DNA of 64,000 nt from Leptospira andrefontaineae. Its GTDB lineage: Bacteria > Spirochaetota > Leptospiria > Leptospirales > Leptospiraceae. Both the position numbers and the translations under genes were made by a program. The stretch lies in NCBI RefSeq assembly GCF_004770105.1, contig NZ_RQEY01000026.1, positions 124,001 to 188,000 on the forward strand. Reading direction: 5' to 3'. Below, in pieces: positions 41,446-50,718 of this stretch. The number at the start of each line of letters is the position of its first letter. Within the stretch, counting starts at the first letter, position 1. The notes below the pieces were generated by a model. That model was given only the letters and a program-made list of their open reading frames with translations. It was not told the DNA's origin and did no database searches.

Positions 41446-42333
41446 TTATTCCGAGCCCTCAAGTTTTTCGAGGACCCCCATTTTTCCGTTTTCATAATCT
41501 CTGAAAGCTTCAGCAATTTCGGCTGACGAGTTCATTACAAATGGTCCGTATCCGAAGATGGGTTCGTCTATTGTCATGCCTCCCAAAAACATAAGTTTCG
41601 TATCTTGGGTAGCTTTAAGAGTAAAGGTATCATCTTCTCTCTCTAAGACTGCAATTTCTGCATCTCCAAGGAACTGATCTTCGTTGATAGCAATGGATCC
41701 ATGAGCAACAAATACAACGGCTGTTTGGCCGATCGGAACTTTGAACTCAACAAGTTGGTCGGCTTTAAGATGAATATCCCACAAATTGATCGGGGTAAAA
41801 GTCGACGCAGGGCCTTTTGTTCCGTCATAGTCACCAGCAATCACTCTTAGGTGTCCTGCTCCATTCGGGAGTTGAACAACTGGAATATTTTCTTTTCTGA
41901 TTCCTTGGTATTTGGGTTTGGTCATTTTAAATTCTTTCGGTAAGTTGACCCAAATTTGAATGCCGTGTAATTCCCCGCCTTTTTCCGAGAATTCCTTTCC
42001 ATGAAACTCTTCGTGAGTAAGTCCAGAGCCCGCTGTCATCCACTGAACGTCACCGGCCCTAATAATGCCGCCGCCACCGGAAGAATCTCTGTGCTCCAAT
42101 TCGCCTGAAAAGATAATTGAAACTGTTTCGAAACCTCGGTGAGGATGCTCACCAACTCCAAGACGATGACTCGATCTTGACGGAGCAAATTCGGCAGGGC
42201 CTAAATAATCCATTAATAAAAATGGAGAAATATCTTTGGCGATATCTCTATAACTGAAAATGGATCTTGCAGGAAAACCATCTCCGACCCAATGAGGGGT
42301 ATCTGCTCGTTGAGTGAATAATATTTTTTTCAT
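41446..42333 (-). CDS. pirin-family bicupin protein
   Basis: 295 residues. The metal-binding motifs of pirins are present: GEHPHRGFETVSIIFSGELEHRD and SGLTHEEFHG supply three His and one Glu in the N-terminal cupin. Several pirins have quercetinase activity; others bind transcription factors. It is transcribed divergently from a MerR regulator over a 104-bp spacer with a MerR-type operator. Confidence 0.88.
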   Translation of the reverse strand: MKKILFTQRADTPHWVGDGFPARSIFSYRDIAKDISPFLLMDYLGPAEFAPSRSSHRLGVGEHPHRGFETVSIIFSGELEHRDSSGGGGIIRAGDVQWMTAGSGLTHEEFHGKEFSEKGGELHGIQIWVNLPKEFKMTKPKYQGIRKENIPVVQLPNGAGHLRVIAGDYDGTKGPASTFTPINLWDIHLKADQLVEFKVPIGQTAVVFVAHGSIAINEDQFLGDAEIAVLEREDDTFTLKATQDTKLMFLGGMTIDEPIFGYGPFVMNSSAEIAEAFRDYENGKMGVLEKLEGSE

Positions 42334-42369
42334 ACTAATTGGACTAAAAATTCCCTGAATTCTGAGATA

Positions 42370-42399
42370 AATTTACACTTAGAGCTAACTCTAGGTCAG
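42370..42399 (-). promoter_or_regulatory. MerR-type operator-promoter of the pirin gene
   Basis: On the minus strand CTGACC (42399-42394) and TAAATT (42375-42370) are 18 bp apart, longer than optimal, and the spacer holds the dyad CTTAGAG-ctaa-CTCTAGG at 42378-42395 (6 of 7 pairs). An inverted repeat inside a stretched spacer is the hallmark of MerR-activated promoters; the half-sites resemble AdhR/NmlR operators. Confidence 0.6.
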
Positions 42400-42437
42400 T
42401 CTCATCTTTAGGATTTCAAAATATCCGGAGGATCTGA

Positions 42438-42836
42438 ATGAGCAAATTTCTAAGCATTTCCGAAATTTCAGAGATCACGAATTTCAGTCCTTATACTCTT
42501 CGCTATTACGAAAAAATCGGTATTCTGCGCAAACCTGAAAGGATGTACGGAAAAGATCGAAAATATTCAGAAAAGGAGATCCGGCATCTTATGGGAATTA
42601 AAGCCCTAAAAGAGATGAATATGTCTTTAGATGATATCAAGGAATTCTTCATCGAAGGATGTATTTGGGATAAAGTAGAGAGTGGGGAAAATTTCAAACC
42701 ACCTTTGAATAAAAGGATCCGCATCTTAGAAACTCATCTTCAAAAACTGGAACAAAAGAAAAAGGATCTGGAATCAATGATCCGGCTCGCAAAATCGAAA
42801 TTAAAAGAATATGAAACTCTTTTAAAAAAAGAATAG
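42438..42836 (+). CDS. MerR-family transcriptional regulator
   Basis: 132 residues with GGAGG at 42426. N-terminal winged helix-turn-helix LSISEISEITNFSPYTLRYYEKIGILRKPER, then the KYSEKEIRHLMGIKALKEMNMSLDDIKEF helices and a long C-terminal dimerisation helix. No metal-binding cysteine pair at the end, so it is of the non-metal, AdhR-like type. It probably controls the divergent pirin gene and perhaps the DMT gene nine bases downstream. Confidence 0.87.
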   Translation: MSKFLSISEISEITNFSPYTLRYYEKIGILRKPERMYGKDRKYSEKEIRHLMGIKALKEMNMSLDDIKEFFIEGCIWDKVESGENFKPPLNKRIRILETHLQKLEQKKKDLESMIRLAKSKLKEYETLLKKE

Positions 42837-42845
42837 GAACTTAAA

Positions 42846-43766
42846 ATGCAATCATTCAAACCATACCTTTCTCTAATATTTTTTGCTCTCATTACAGGGA
42901 CCACATTTCACGTAGCAAAAGAAGCGCTTACTTACTTCTCACCAAGTCTGGCTGGAGCACTTCGTTTCATATTTGCGACCTTCTTCTTACTTTTGTTCGT
43001 GTTCATTACGAATAGAAAATTGTTAAAAGTTGATCGAAGAACTTTATTAGTATTTGTTTCGCTCGGGATTATTGGGGTTTTCGGATTCAATTTTTTCTTT
43101 TTTATTGGAATGCAAAAAGCATCTCCTATGAATGCAGCTATTGTGATTGCTGCGAGCCCAGCAATTGCAATCTTTCTCTCTTATTTCCTTTTAAACACAA
43201 AAGTTAAGATCCAGCATTATCTTGGAACTTTGATCTCCTTTCTAGGAGTTGCACTTGTAATTTCTGACGGCAGTGTATCTGCTCTTGTTAATGCATTTCA
43301 TGGAGAAGGGATACTGCCTATCTTGATCGCGGCCTCTTGCTGGAGTTTTTACTCAGTAGGAATGAAGAAGTATATTCCGGGAGTTTCTACAATCCAAACG
43401 ACTGCATTTACAGCGTTATTCGGAACAATCGCTTTATTGGTTTTAACTTTGATTAATGGAGATTGGAATACAGAATTTTCGATCATTCCTAATTCAGCTT
43501 GGTTGGCGATCCTGTATATGGCTGGATTAAGTACTTTCTTAGGATATCTATGCTGGAATTTCGGCATCCAAGCAGTAGGTCCTGATAAAGCTGTCATTTT
43601 CGGTAACTTGATCCCGGTAATTGCAATGTTAACTTCCTGGGTCCTAGGAGAAACTCCTAATGTGTATGATCTTAGTGGTGCTTTACTTGTAATTATCGGT
43701 ATCTTCATAGTAAACGCAAAGTTGCAATGGGCAAAGTTTGATCGAAGGGTAGAAGTTTCTAAATAG
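42846..43766 (+). CDS. EamA/DMT-family exporter
   Basis: 306 residues with ten membrane segments in two EamA repeats ([15 protein letters not shown] segment near residue 35, [11 protein letters not shown] at about 135; second repeat ends [21 protein letters not shown]). Such proteins export metabolites or drugs. It is directly downstream of the MerR gene and probably co-transcribed. It overlaps the convergent FAH gene by eight bases. Confidence 0.87.
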   Translation: MQSFKPYLSLIFFALITGTTFHVAKEALTYFSPSLAGALRFIFATFFLLLFVFITNRKLLKVDRRTLLVFVSLGIIGVFGFNFFFFIGMQKASPMNAAIVIAASPAIAIFLSYFLLNTKVKIQHYLGTLISFLGVALVISDGSVSALVNAFHGEGILPILIAASCWSFYSVGMKKYIPGVSTIQTTAFTALFGTIALLVLTLINGDWNTEFSIIPNSAWLAILYMAGLSTFLGYLCWNFGIQAVGPDKAVIFGNLIPVIAMLTSWVLGETPNVYDLSGALLVIIGIFIVNAKLQWAKFDRRVEVSK

Positions 43767-44712
43767 GATCTTGGATTACAGTCAAAATTTGGTCGCCTAG
43801 ATCGATTCTTCGATCTGGAGTCCGGATGGAAGATCGGATTTTATCCTTAGGCTGGAGATAATCTTTTCGTTTGGATTGGCCTTTTACGAATAGTTCCCAT
43901 TTTTTCTTCTCAGATAAAAGACCCGCGATCTTTTGAACCAATTTCCCCGGAGCTCTTAATGCGCAACCGGAAGGAGTGCCTGTAATAAGAATGTCTCCCG
44001 GATTTATATTACAGAATTTTGATAGTTCTACAATTGTTTCAGCTGGCTTATAAACTAAATTGGAAGCAGTGTCATGTTGTCTGATCTCATCGTTTACTAG
44101 TAAGGTTAGTTCTAAACTTTCTAAAAGTTCAAAATCACCCGGCTCTAATACTGCAAGCATTGGACCAGCAGGTAAGAATGTTCTGTAGGATTTTCCTTTA
44201 TACCATTGGAGTTGCGGTAATTGAATATCTCTTGCGGAGATATCGTTTGCCATAAAAAATGCAGCTACAAATTGAGAAGCATTGTCTAAAGTTACCCTTG
44301 AATTTGAATCAATTCTTTTACCGAAGACTAATCCTAATTCAATTTCATAATCCAAGAGTTTTACATGTTTTGGTCGGATCACTTTGCCTATAGGTGAAGA
44401 AAGGGAAGCATCCGACTTTGTAAAAAACATATTATAGGATTTATCATCTGGGTTTAGGCCTGATTCTATCAAATGTTGTCTATAGTTTGCGCCTTGGCAT
44501 ACGATCTGACATGGAGCTGTAATAGGAGAGAGGACGGAAACTTTATCTAAAGTATATTTTGTTCCGGTTTTTATTTTCGCATTCTTTTGAATGGACCCTA
44601 AAAATTCTTTCGTGTTGATATCTCCGAGTCCTAAAGAGGTTATTGATCCGTCTTTATAAAATCCCCAATCAATTTTATTATTTTTCTCAAATCGGATATA
44701 ATTCTTCGCCAT
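43759..44712 (-). CDS. fumarylacetoacetate hydrolase-family protein
   Basis: 317 residues of the FAH superfamily. Metal ligands are seen in [12 protein letters not shown] (two Glu) and [10 protein letters not shown] (Asp); ITGTPSG is the late conserved loop. Members hydrolyse or decarboxylate ring-cleavage products. Together with the dioxygenase just upstream (10-base gap) and the aldehyde dehydrogenase and aldolase opposite, it fits processing of a meta-cleavage product. Confidence 0.85.
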   Translation of the reverse strand: MAKNYIRFEKNNKIDWGFYKDGSITSLGLGDINTKEFLGSIQKNAKIKTGTKYTLDKVSVLSPITAPCQIVCQGANYRQHLIESGLNPDDKSYNMFFTKSDASLSSPIGKVIRPKHVKLLDYEIELGLVFGKRIDSNSRVTLDNASQFVAAFFMANDISARDIQLPQLQWYKGKSYRTFLPAGPMLAVLEPGDFELLESLELTLLVNDEIRQHDTASNLVYKPAETIVELSKFCNINPGDILITGTPSGCALRAPGKLVQKIAGLLSEKKKWELFVKGQSKRKDYLQPKDKIRSSIRTPDRRIDLGDQILTVIQDPI

Positions 44713-44722
44713 TCTCTTCTCC

Positions 44723-45661
44723 TTAGTATTTAATCCATTTTCTAGGGGATTTAGAAGCCATTGTTTTCATTTGTATTAATGTTTTGATCCGGATCTCCCT
44801 TCCTGCAACTAGTCCCTTGAACAGTTCCTTTAGGGTTTGAAAATTCAATCTGGTGTCTAAAAAATCTTCGGGCATATCCTGCCCCCATTGATACAAACTT
44901 TTTCGACTGATCTCATGGAATCCCACAGGAACCGAATGATCGAATTTGTCCCCATCTGTATAATGTTCTACTAACATACCAGCGGGGTCTCTTTCGTAAT
45001 CGAATACTTGGCTTCCTAATAAATGTCTCCCCAACCCCCAGGCAGGTTTCCAGCCTTTATTGAGTAACCACTCTCTACCTTGAGCGATTTCATCTAAGTC
45101 CCTTAACTCGAAGGCACAATGTTCTAAACGATCGTCTGCTCCAGTAGCAATTACAATCGTATGGTGATCGGTCAATCCCTCTCCTCTGTTACATCTAAGA
45201 AAAGCCAGAACAGGTTCTTTTGATCCTGGAAGTATTTGAATATCGGAAGGGATCAGTCCGAATGTATTACAATACCATTGTGCATTCTTAAAGAATTCCT
45301 GCTTTAGAAAAACTGAATGTCCTAATCTAATTACTTCCGGAGGGCCGGAGATACTTGGTTGAGGTGCATTGATACGTTTGGTTGTATCAAAATGATTCCA
45401 AACTCTTTTAGTATTTGCTCTTGGTATATGATGGATAGGAGAAGAATAAACAGCCTCCACTGGAAGACCGGAGGGATCAAACAAGGTGACTGATGGAATG
45501 TCTCCAAATCTTCCTTTCGGATGAAAGATCGCCCCATCTAATTTTCGTAGTGCAGAAAATTGTTTCTGATCCGAAACAAAGAATCCAAAGCCGAGCAAAA
45601 AATCCCTATTGGCCTTTTCGATGGACCAACAGGGGAATCCGGAGCTGCTTGTTTGAATCAT
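44723..45661 (-). CDS. extradiol ring-cleavage dioxygenase (VOC fold), 5' end rearranged
   Basis: 312 residues. The C-terminal two thirds are a catechol 2,3-dioxygenase-like domain with the iron ligands His115 (RLGHSVF), His181 (LEHCAFEL) and Glu232 (VEHYTDG), plus [16 protein letters not shown]. The N-terminal domain looks damaged: the first 12 residues have no family resemblance and are antisense to hydratase sequence, and from memory of the family about 38 residues are missing near residue 35. The active site is intact but folding is doubtful. It could be a decaying gene. Confidence 0.7.
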   Translation of the reverse strand: MIQTSSSGFPCWSIEKANRDFLLGFGFFVSDQKQFSALRKLDGAIFHPKGRFGDIPSVTLFDPSGLPVEAVYSSPIHHIPRANTKRVWNHFDTTKRINAPQPSISGPPEVIRLGHSVFLKQEFFKNAQWYCNTFGLIPSDIQILPGSKEPVLAFLRCNRGEGLTDHHTIVIATGADDRLEHCAFELRDLDEIAQGREWLLNKGWKPAWGLGRHLLGSQVFDYERDPAGMLVEHYTDGDKFDHSVPVGFHEISRKSLYQWGQDMPEDFLDTRLNFQTLKELFKGLVAGREIRIKTLIQMKTMASKSPRKWIKY

Positions 45662-45835
45662 CCACTGAGAGCAGCTTATTGGCTTGCGAAAAATTTAATA
45701 GAGAGAGGCCAAAACCTCAAGGCGGGGGAGATTATTTTATCCGGCGCATTGGGTCCTATGGTGCCTGTTCAATCTGGGGATGATCTGGATGTAGAGATTA
45801 AGGGACTTGGAAGAGTTACTTGTAAAATGGTTTAA
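45629..45835 (+). pseudogene. 3' remnant of a 2-oxopent-4-enoate hydratase/oxalocrotonate decarboxylase gene
   Basis: About 69 codons match the C-terminal end of the MhpD/XylJ-type hydratase family: [32 protein letters not shown] and VPVQSGDDLDVEIKGLG. Full-length members have about 260 residues, so roughly the first 190 are absent. The frame is open back to 45560, but that part is antisense to the dioxygenase gene. Homology to the two genes meets head-on at about 45626-45630, a clean deletion or inversion junction. Confidence 0.7.
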
Positions 45836-45863
45836 TTCTATATTTATAAATTAGGTTCTTATT

Positions 45864-46820
45864 ATGGAAAGAAAAGTAAAAACAGCTATCATTGGATCCG
45901 GAAATATTGGAACGGATCTAATGATCAAAATTTTGAGAAATTCAAAAGACCTGGAGCTGAGTGCTCTTGTCGGTATCGACCAAAACTCCGATGGATTGGC
46001 CAGAGCAAATAGATTAGGAGTTCCGACCACTTATAAAGGAGTTCAGGGCTTATTAGAGCTTCCTAATTTTAGTGAAATAGAGATCGTATTTGATGCTACT
46101 TCTGCTTCTTCTCATATTGAGAACGATAGAATATTAAGAAAAGAAAATCAAAATATTCGGATGATCGACTTAACTCCCGCTGCAATTGGACCTTATTGTG
46201 TGCCGGTAGTAAACCTGGAGCAGAATATAAACCAAAAGAATATTAATATGATCACGTGTGGCGGCCAGGCAACTGTTCCGATTGTATACACAGTTTCCAG
46301 AATAGTAGATGTCTATTATGCGGAAATTGTTGCCTCCATTAGTAGTATGTCTGCAGGGCCTGGTACTAAGGCGAATATAGACGAGTTTACGGAGACAACT
46401 TCGAAAGCATTGGAATCGGTTGGCGGAGCAAAAAAAGGAAAATCCATCATTGTGATGAATCCTGCAGAGCCTCCACCAATGATGAGAGATACAATTTATA
46501 TTCTTTCGAAGTTAGAGGATCAATCTAAGATCGAAACATCGATTTTAGAAATGGTGAGAGAAGTCCAAAGTTATGTGCCTGGCTACCGTTTGAAACAAAA
46601 AGTTTTATTCGATGTTATTCCTGAAGATAGACCTTTAAAAATTCCTGGTATCGGTGCACTTTCCGGATTAAAAACCACTATTTTTATAGAAGTGGAAGGA
46701 GCGGCACATTATCTGCCTTCTTTCGCAGGGAATCTGGATATAATGACTTCTGCAGCTTTGGCAACTGGAGAAAGGATATCTAAATTAAAAAACTATAATC
46801 TACAGGAGATTGTGAAATGA
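45864..46820 (+). CDS. mhpF: acetaldehyde dehydrogenase (acylating)
   Basis: 318 residues, full length. NAD-binding [13 protein letters not shown] at residues 8-20, catalytic Cys132 in [11 protein letters not shown], and the late [14 protein letters not shown] motif match DmpF/MhpF. It oxidises acetaldehyde to acetyl-CoA and forms a channelled complex with the aldolase encoded next (four-base overlap). Last steps of the meta-cleavage pathway. Confidence 0.93.
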   Translation: MERKVKTAIIGSGNIGTDLMIKILRNSKDLELSALVGIDQNSDGLARANRLGVPTTYKGVQGLLELPNFSEIEIVFDATSASSHIENDRILRKENQNIRMIDLTPAAIGPYCVPVVNLEQNINQKNINMITCGGQATVPIVYTVSRIVDVYYAEIVASISSMSAGPGTKANIDEFTETTSKALESVGGAKKGKSIIVMNPAEPPPMMRDTIYILSKLEDQSKIETSILEMVREVQSYVPGYRLKQKVLFDVIPEDRPLKIPGIGALSGLKTTIFIEVEGAAHYLPSFAGNLDIMTSAALATGERISKLKNYNLQEIVK

Positions 46821-47836
46821 CCCTCCCGGGTAACAAAAAACTTTTTATTTCAGACGTAACTTTGCGGGACGGAAGTCATGCAATTCGTCATCAATATTCA
46901 CTTACTCATGTGAATAATATCGTGCAGGCGCTTGATGATGCCAAAGTGGATAGTATAGAAATTGCGCATGGAGATGGACTCCAAGGGTCCAGTTTTAATT
47001 ACGGATTTTCGGCTCATACAGATCTGGAGATGATCGAAGAAGCCTCTAAAATCGTAAAACATGCAAAAATTGCAACTTTACTTCTTCCAGGAATAGGAAC
47101 TATTCACGATCTTAAAGATGCGTATAACGCAGGCGTCCGTTCCGTTAGGGTAGCGACTCATTGTACAGAAGCGGACATTTCTAAGCAACATATAGAATAT
47201 GCGAAACATTTGGGAATAGATACAGTTGGTTTTCTGATGATGAGTCATATGATCTCCTCTCGAAAGTTAGCAGAACAAGGCAAACTGATGGAAAGTTATG
47301 GAGCGGAATGTATTTACGTGGTGGATTCCGGCGGAGCTATGAACATGAACGATATTCGAGATCGTTTTCGTGCGTTGAAGGATATTCTAAAACCGGAAAC
47401 CCAAACAGGAATTCATGCTCACCATAATCTTTCCTTAGGAGTAGCTAATTCTATTGTCGCTGTTGAAGAAGGATGTGACAGAATTGATGCTAGCCTGGTT
47501 GGCATGGGCGCCGGTGCTGGTAATGCCCCTTTAGAAGTATTTATAGCGACAGCCTCTCGTATGAATTGGAACCATGGAACTGATCTGTTTATCTTAATGG
47601 ATGCTGCAGAAGATTTAGTCCGTCCATTACAAGATAGGCCGGTGAGAGTAGATAGGGAAACATTAGCGCTTGGATACGCAGGCGTTTATTCTAGTTTCTT
47701 GCGCCATGCAGAAGAAGCTTCACGAAAATTCGGGGTCAAAACGGTTGATATCCTAATCGAATTAGGCAACCGTAAAATGGTCGGTGGCCAAGAAGATATG
47801 ATTGTCGATGTGGCTTTGGATTTGTTGAAAAGGTGA
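46817..47836 (+). CDS. mhpE: 4-hydroxy-2-oxovalerate aldolase
   Basis: 339 residues. DmpG/MhpE type: [15 protein letters not shown] with the catalytic Arg and metal-binding Asp, and [13 protein letters not shown] with the metal-binding His pair. It cleaves 4-hydroxy-2-oxovalerate to pyruvate and acetaldehyde, which passes to MhpF. Complete and in frame, unlike the hydratase upstream. Confidence 0.94.
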   Translation: MTLPGNKKLFISDVTLRDGSHAIRHQYSLTHVNNIVQALDDAKVDSIEIAHGDGLQGSSFNYGFSAHTDLEMIEEASKIVKHAKIATLLLPGIGTIHDLKDAYNAGVRSVRVATHCTEADISKQHIEYAKHLGIDTVGFLMMSHMISSRKLAEQGKLMESYGAECIYVVDSGGAMNMNDIRDRFRALKDILKPETQTGIHAHHNLSLGVANSIVAVEEGCDRIDASLVGMGAGAGNAPLEVFIATASRMNWNHGTDLFILMDAAEDLVRPLQDRPVRVDRETLALGYAGVYSSFLRHAEEASRKFGVKTVDILIELGNRKMVGGQEDMIVDVALDLLKR

Positions 47837-47941
47837 GGCTCGTTAATCTTTTGATAATAAGTTAATTCAAAAAGGAACCAATTTATTCCAAGGTAAGGTC
47901 GAATAATTTTAATACGTTAGCGATTTTTGAAGGAGTAAAAG

Positions 47942-48763
47942 ATGAAACGGTTTGCTTTTCTAATCTCGTTCATTCTCGGATTTCCTGAATTGTTAATGGC
48001 CGAAATGGTTCCTCGAAATGACTTTTCGACTTATACAGAAGACGCAAATTCTAAAGTTGGATTTTCTAAGGATTATTTTTCTTTTTCATTCTTTTACGGA
48101 GGATCACTCGGACCTCCAAGCGGTTCATTCATAGATGCAGAAAAAGATTATGATCATAATCTTTTAAACCGGATACAAATGGGCGAAGTGAAAAGGAATA
48201 TAGTAGGAATGCCTGCAATTTCTACATACGATCGTCCGATTTATCAAAGTACAGGTTTATATGGAATCGAGTTGGAATCCGGATGGACCGATTATATCGG
48301 CTACGGATTTACTTTTCAAGGTCAATCTGTTCAGGCTGTTAGACAAAGGGTTCAGAAACAAATCCATTTCGCATTGAATGAAGATGTAACAACTTTGCCG
48401 AAAGACGTCCAAGTATATTCTGATATATCGGCGTTAACCTTTCTTTCTGCTCATCTTCTTCCTAAACACAAATTCGATCCTTACATTAAATTAAAAGCTG
48501 GGATAAGTTTTCCAACGAGCGATAATATACATGCAAATTCCCGAGATGATTATTTTGCTCGAAATTCGGCAATGACGAATGGGCGGGCTTATTCGTGGGG
48601 AATTGGGATTGGCGCGAATTATCATGCTAACTCTAAGTATTTTTATATGGTAGAGTTTTATAAACAAAGTACTCGAATCTATTCCGATCAATTTACAGGA
48701 CGAATATTAAATACTTTTTACCTACAGCTTGGGGTGGGGATTAGACTTGCATTGAATAACTGA
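47942..48763 (+). CDS. outer-membrane beta-barrel-like protein
   Basis: 273 residues with a signal peptide ending near LLMAEM and GAAGGAG as ribosome-binding site. The mature part shows alternating aromatic strands (FSFSFFYGGSLG, TDYIGYGFTFQG, WGIGIGANYHA) and ends in YLQLGVGIRLALNN, as expected for an outer-membrane barrel. The final residue is not aromatic. Function unknown. It is monocistronic, downstream of mhpE by 105 bases. Confidence 0.6.
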   Translation: MKRFAFLISFILGFPELLMAEMVPRNDFSTYTEDANSKVGFSKDYFSFSFFYGGSLGPPSGSFIDAEKDYDHNLLNRIQMGEVKRNIVGMPAISTYDRPIYQSTGLYGIELESGWTDYIGYGFTFQGQSVQAVRQRVQKQIHFALNEDVTTLPKDVQVYSDISALTFLSAHLLPKHKFDPYIKLKAGISFPTSDNIHANSRDDYFARNSAMTNGRAYSWGIGIGANYHANSKYFYMVEFYKQSTRIYSDQFTGRILNTFYLQLGVGIRLALNN

Positions 48764-48779
48764 AATAGATTTAGAAAAT

Positions 48780-49859
48780 TTAATAGATCTGCCCTATTCC
48801 TTCTTTCTGTATTATAAAATTACTTAAATTCAATCCAGCATTAAGTAATTCCTTCTTTAATTCTTCAACAGGTGCGTTTATTGTTTCCTCTGTTTGTTGA
48901 AATGTTCCAAAATGTATTCCGATAGAAAGTTTAGAACTTAAATCCTTATGAGCTTGAATCGCATCCGAAGGATTCATGTGGACTAACCTCATAAACCATC
49001 TAGGCTCATAAGCTCCGATTGGTAAAAGAGAAATATCAGGTTCGCCTAAACGTCTCTTAATTGCCTTATAGTGAGAAGAATACGCGGCATCACCGCCAAA
49101 ATATACTCTTCTATTTCCGATTTTGATCATATAACTACCCCATAAACTGCGATTCCAATCGAATATCCCTCTCGCGGAAAGATGTTGTGTAGGAGCAAAT
49201 GTCACTTCTGCTTTCTTTTCTATTTTAATCGTTTCCCACCAATCCATTTCTTCTGTATTAGAAATTCCTTCAGATTGCAGGAGTCCTTTATCTCCCAGTG
49301 GAACTAAAAATTTAGGTGAGAATTTTCTATTTAGGTTTTTCAAAGTTTCCAGGTCTAGATGATCATAATGGTTATGACTTATAACTACCAGATCTATTCG
49401 GGGAAGATCCGCCATCTGAATGCCTGGTTCTCTTACTCTTTTTGTTCCGGCCCAACTCACCGGACTGATTCTCTCGGACCAAACCGGATCAGTAAGAATG
49501 TTTATTTCACGGGTTTGGATCAGTACCGTAGCATGATTGATGAAAGTGATCGCTATTTGATCTTTATATAATGGAGTTTTAATGGGATTAGTTTGTTCAT
49601 TTTGAACCTTCTTTGGCCATTCTTCAAGATCAATCGTGGCCAGAAGTTTTAAAATTCTCCATATTCCATTTTCTTCAACCTGTGTTGGATTGTAAAAACG
49701 TTTCCCATCGAAATGATCCGAGTTTGGGTATTTGGTAGACACACAACATGTAAATAAGGTAGAAAAAAGAAAGAATATATATGGAAGAACAATTATGTTT
49801 TTCGATCTTATTCTTGTGATGCCGGTTCTATGATTATCCTTTTTAAAAAATCGGTCCAT
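48780..49859 (-). CDS. metallo-beta-lactamase-fold hydrolase, NAPE-PLD/RomA-like, probable lipoprotein
   Basis: 359 residues. An internal-type hydrophobic leader (IIVLPYIFFLFSTLFTCC) ends in a cysteine pair that could be a lipobox. The metallo-hydrolase core has ITFINHATVLIQ, the metal motif HNHYDHLD, PTQHLSARG, GGDAAY and GIHFGTF. The family includes N-acyl-phosphatidylethanolamine phospholipase D and UlaG-like lactonases. Substrate unknown; a location at the outer face of a membrane is inferred. Confidence 0.82.
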   Translation of the reverse strand: MDRFFKKDNHRTGITRIRSKNIIVLPYIFFLFSTLFTCCVSTKYPNSDHFDGKRFYNPTQVEENGIWRILKLLATIDLEEWPKKVQNEQTNPIKTPLYKDQIAITFINHATVLIQTREINILTDPVWSERISPVSWAGTKRVREPGIQMADLPRIDLVVISHNHYDHLDLETLKNLNRKFSPKFLVPLGDKGLLQSEGISNTEEMDWWETIKIEKKAEVTFAPTQHLSARGIFDWNRSLWGSYMIKIGNRRVYFGGDAAYSSHYKAIKRRLGEPDISLLPIGAYEPRWFMRLVHMNPSDAIQAHKDLSSKLSIGIHFGTFQQTEETINAPVEELKKELLNAGLNLSNFIIQKEGIGQIY

Positions 49860-50047
49860 TTCGATCCTCTTGCAATTGGCGATGTATATCTAGGATTATA
49901 ATGGAATTAGAGGGGACGGTAAAGATTCGATACTGCCTTATCATTGCCTAATCCTACCTTATGGAATTTCGGTTGTAAGATCCCGAAAATAAATTGACTC
50001 TCTCTTTAACTTCGCACTATATTTTTTTCCACCTTTGGAGGTTGAAG

Positions 50048-50224
50048 ATGTCTGCAAAATTCGTAATTTATAAGGATGCTAAAGGAGAATACAGATTTAG
50101 ATTAAAGGCTGGAAACGGAGAGATTATTGCTTCAAGTGAAGGATATTCTTCTAAACAAGCTTGCGAGAATGGGATCGAATCTGTTAAGAAAAATGCACCC
50201 GGTGCGCCAATCGAAGAAGAGTAG
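50048..50224 (+). CDS. small YegP-family (DUF1508) protein
   Basis: 58 residues from the ATG at 50048, chosen because GGAGG lies 7 bases upstream. One YegP repeat: KFVIYKDAKGEYRFRLKAGNGEIIASSEGY followed by KQACENGIESVKKNA. Many relatives have two repeats; this has one. Function unknown in the family. A strong hairpin follows. Confidence 0.88.
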   Translation: MSAKFVIYKDAKGEYRFRLKAGNGEIIASSEGYSSKQACENGIESVKKNAPGAPIEEE

Positions 50225-50259
50225 TTATTACAAAGTTACCTTCTGCATTAAAGGAACTA

Positions 50260-50306
50260 GAAGAGTATAGTATCTGTTTCCTTGTGAAGTAGATATTATA
50301 CTCTTC
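50260..50306 (+). terminator. long hairpin after the YegP-like gene
   Basis: GAAGAGTATAGTATCT and AGATATTATACTCTTC pair over 16 bp with one G-U; loop of 15 bases. It lies 36 bases after the yegP-like stop. Only a loose T-rich stretch follows, so it may be a terminator or a stabilising 3' structure. Confidence 0.6.
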
Positions 50307-50421
50307 GATCTATTTTCTATTTAGCTATTCTATCCATAAAAATTTTAGTAATGATCCCTCAAGCGCCAGTCGGTGCAAATTTCCATCTATATAATTTAAA
50401 ATATTTTTCTTTTTACTGAGC

Positions 50422-50497
50422 AGGATATTTGTCAATTGCACTCTCTGTAAAATTGATATTAGTCAATCTCATCGAGAGCGCAATTGATGTTTGTCAA
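50422..50497. promoter_or_regulatory. three FNR/FixK-like boxes at 31-bp steps
   Basis: Dyads of the form TTGAT-N4-GTCAA occur at 50453-50466 and 50484-50497 (both exact), and a degenerate AGGAT-N4-GTCAA at 50422-50435. The centres are exactly 31 bp apart, about three helical turns. The form fits the CRP/FNR family (FNR TTGAT-N4-ATCAA, FixK TTGAY-N4-GTCAA). They lie 222-297 bases before the chemotaxis operon. Confidence 0.6.
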
Positions 50498-50718
50498 TTT
50501 TACTGTGTTTTCCTGAAGACAATTGCCTAATGTTTGTGGCCAAAGTTATATTCTTCATACACGCATCAAAATGCATTTATATTAATTCTGTTAAGAAATT
50601 TCAAAAGTGATAGACTAACGTAAGAATTTAGTTCTATCTCGAGTCTCTAAAATTTGTTCGATTGCGATCTTTGATCTTCAGCAGAGGAGCGTAATAAGAA
50701 CAGGAGAAGAAAGCTTAT

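Larger units (their letters stand above)
50225..50718. other. 494-bp regulatory spacer before the chemotaxis operon
   Basis: AT-rich. It holds a 16-bp terminator-like hairpin (50260-50306), three FNR-like dyads (50422-50497) and a long imperfect inverted repeat (50432-50487). No ORF or recognisable RNA gene. The rest (50530-50700) should contain the promoter of the chemotaxis operon, but I could not fix a clear -35/-10 pair. Confidence 0.6.

Noticed and set aside
43349..43708. 119-residue minus-strand frame within the DMT exporter gene
   Set aside because: It is antisense to well-conserved membrane segments of the exporter and has no ribosome-binding site or family match.
45493..45783. 96-residue plus-strand open frame across the meta-cleavage junction
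   Set aside because: It is frame-shifted relative to the hydratase remnant and antisense to the dioxygenase; its sequence matches neither family.
50422..50500. Regular repeats and spacers that look like a small CRISPR array
   Set aside because: Repeats are only about 14-17 bp, palindromic and degenerate, with 3 copies, and no cas genes are near. Protein-binding dyads explain the pattern better.
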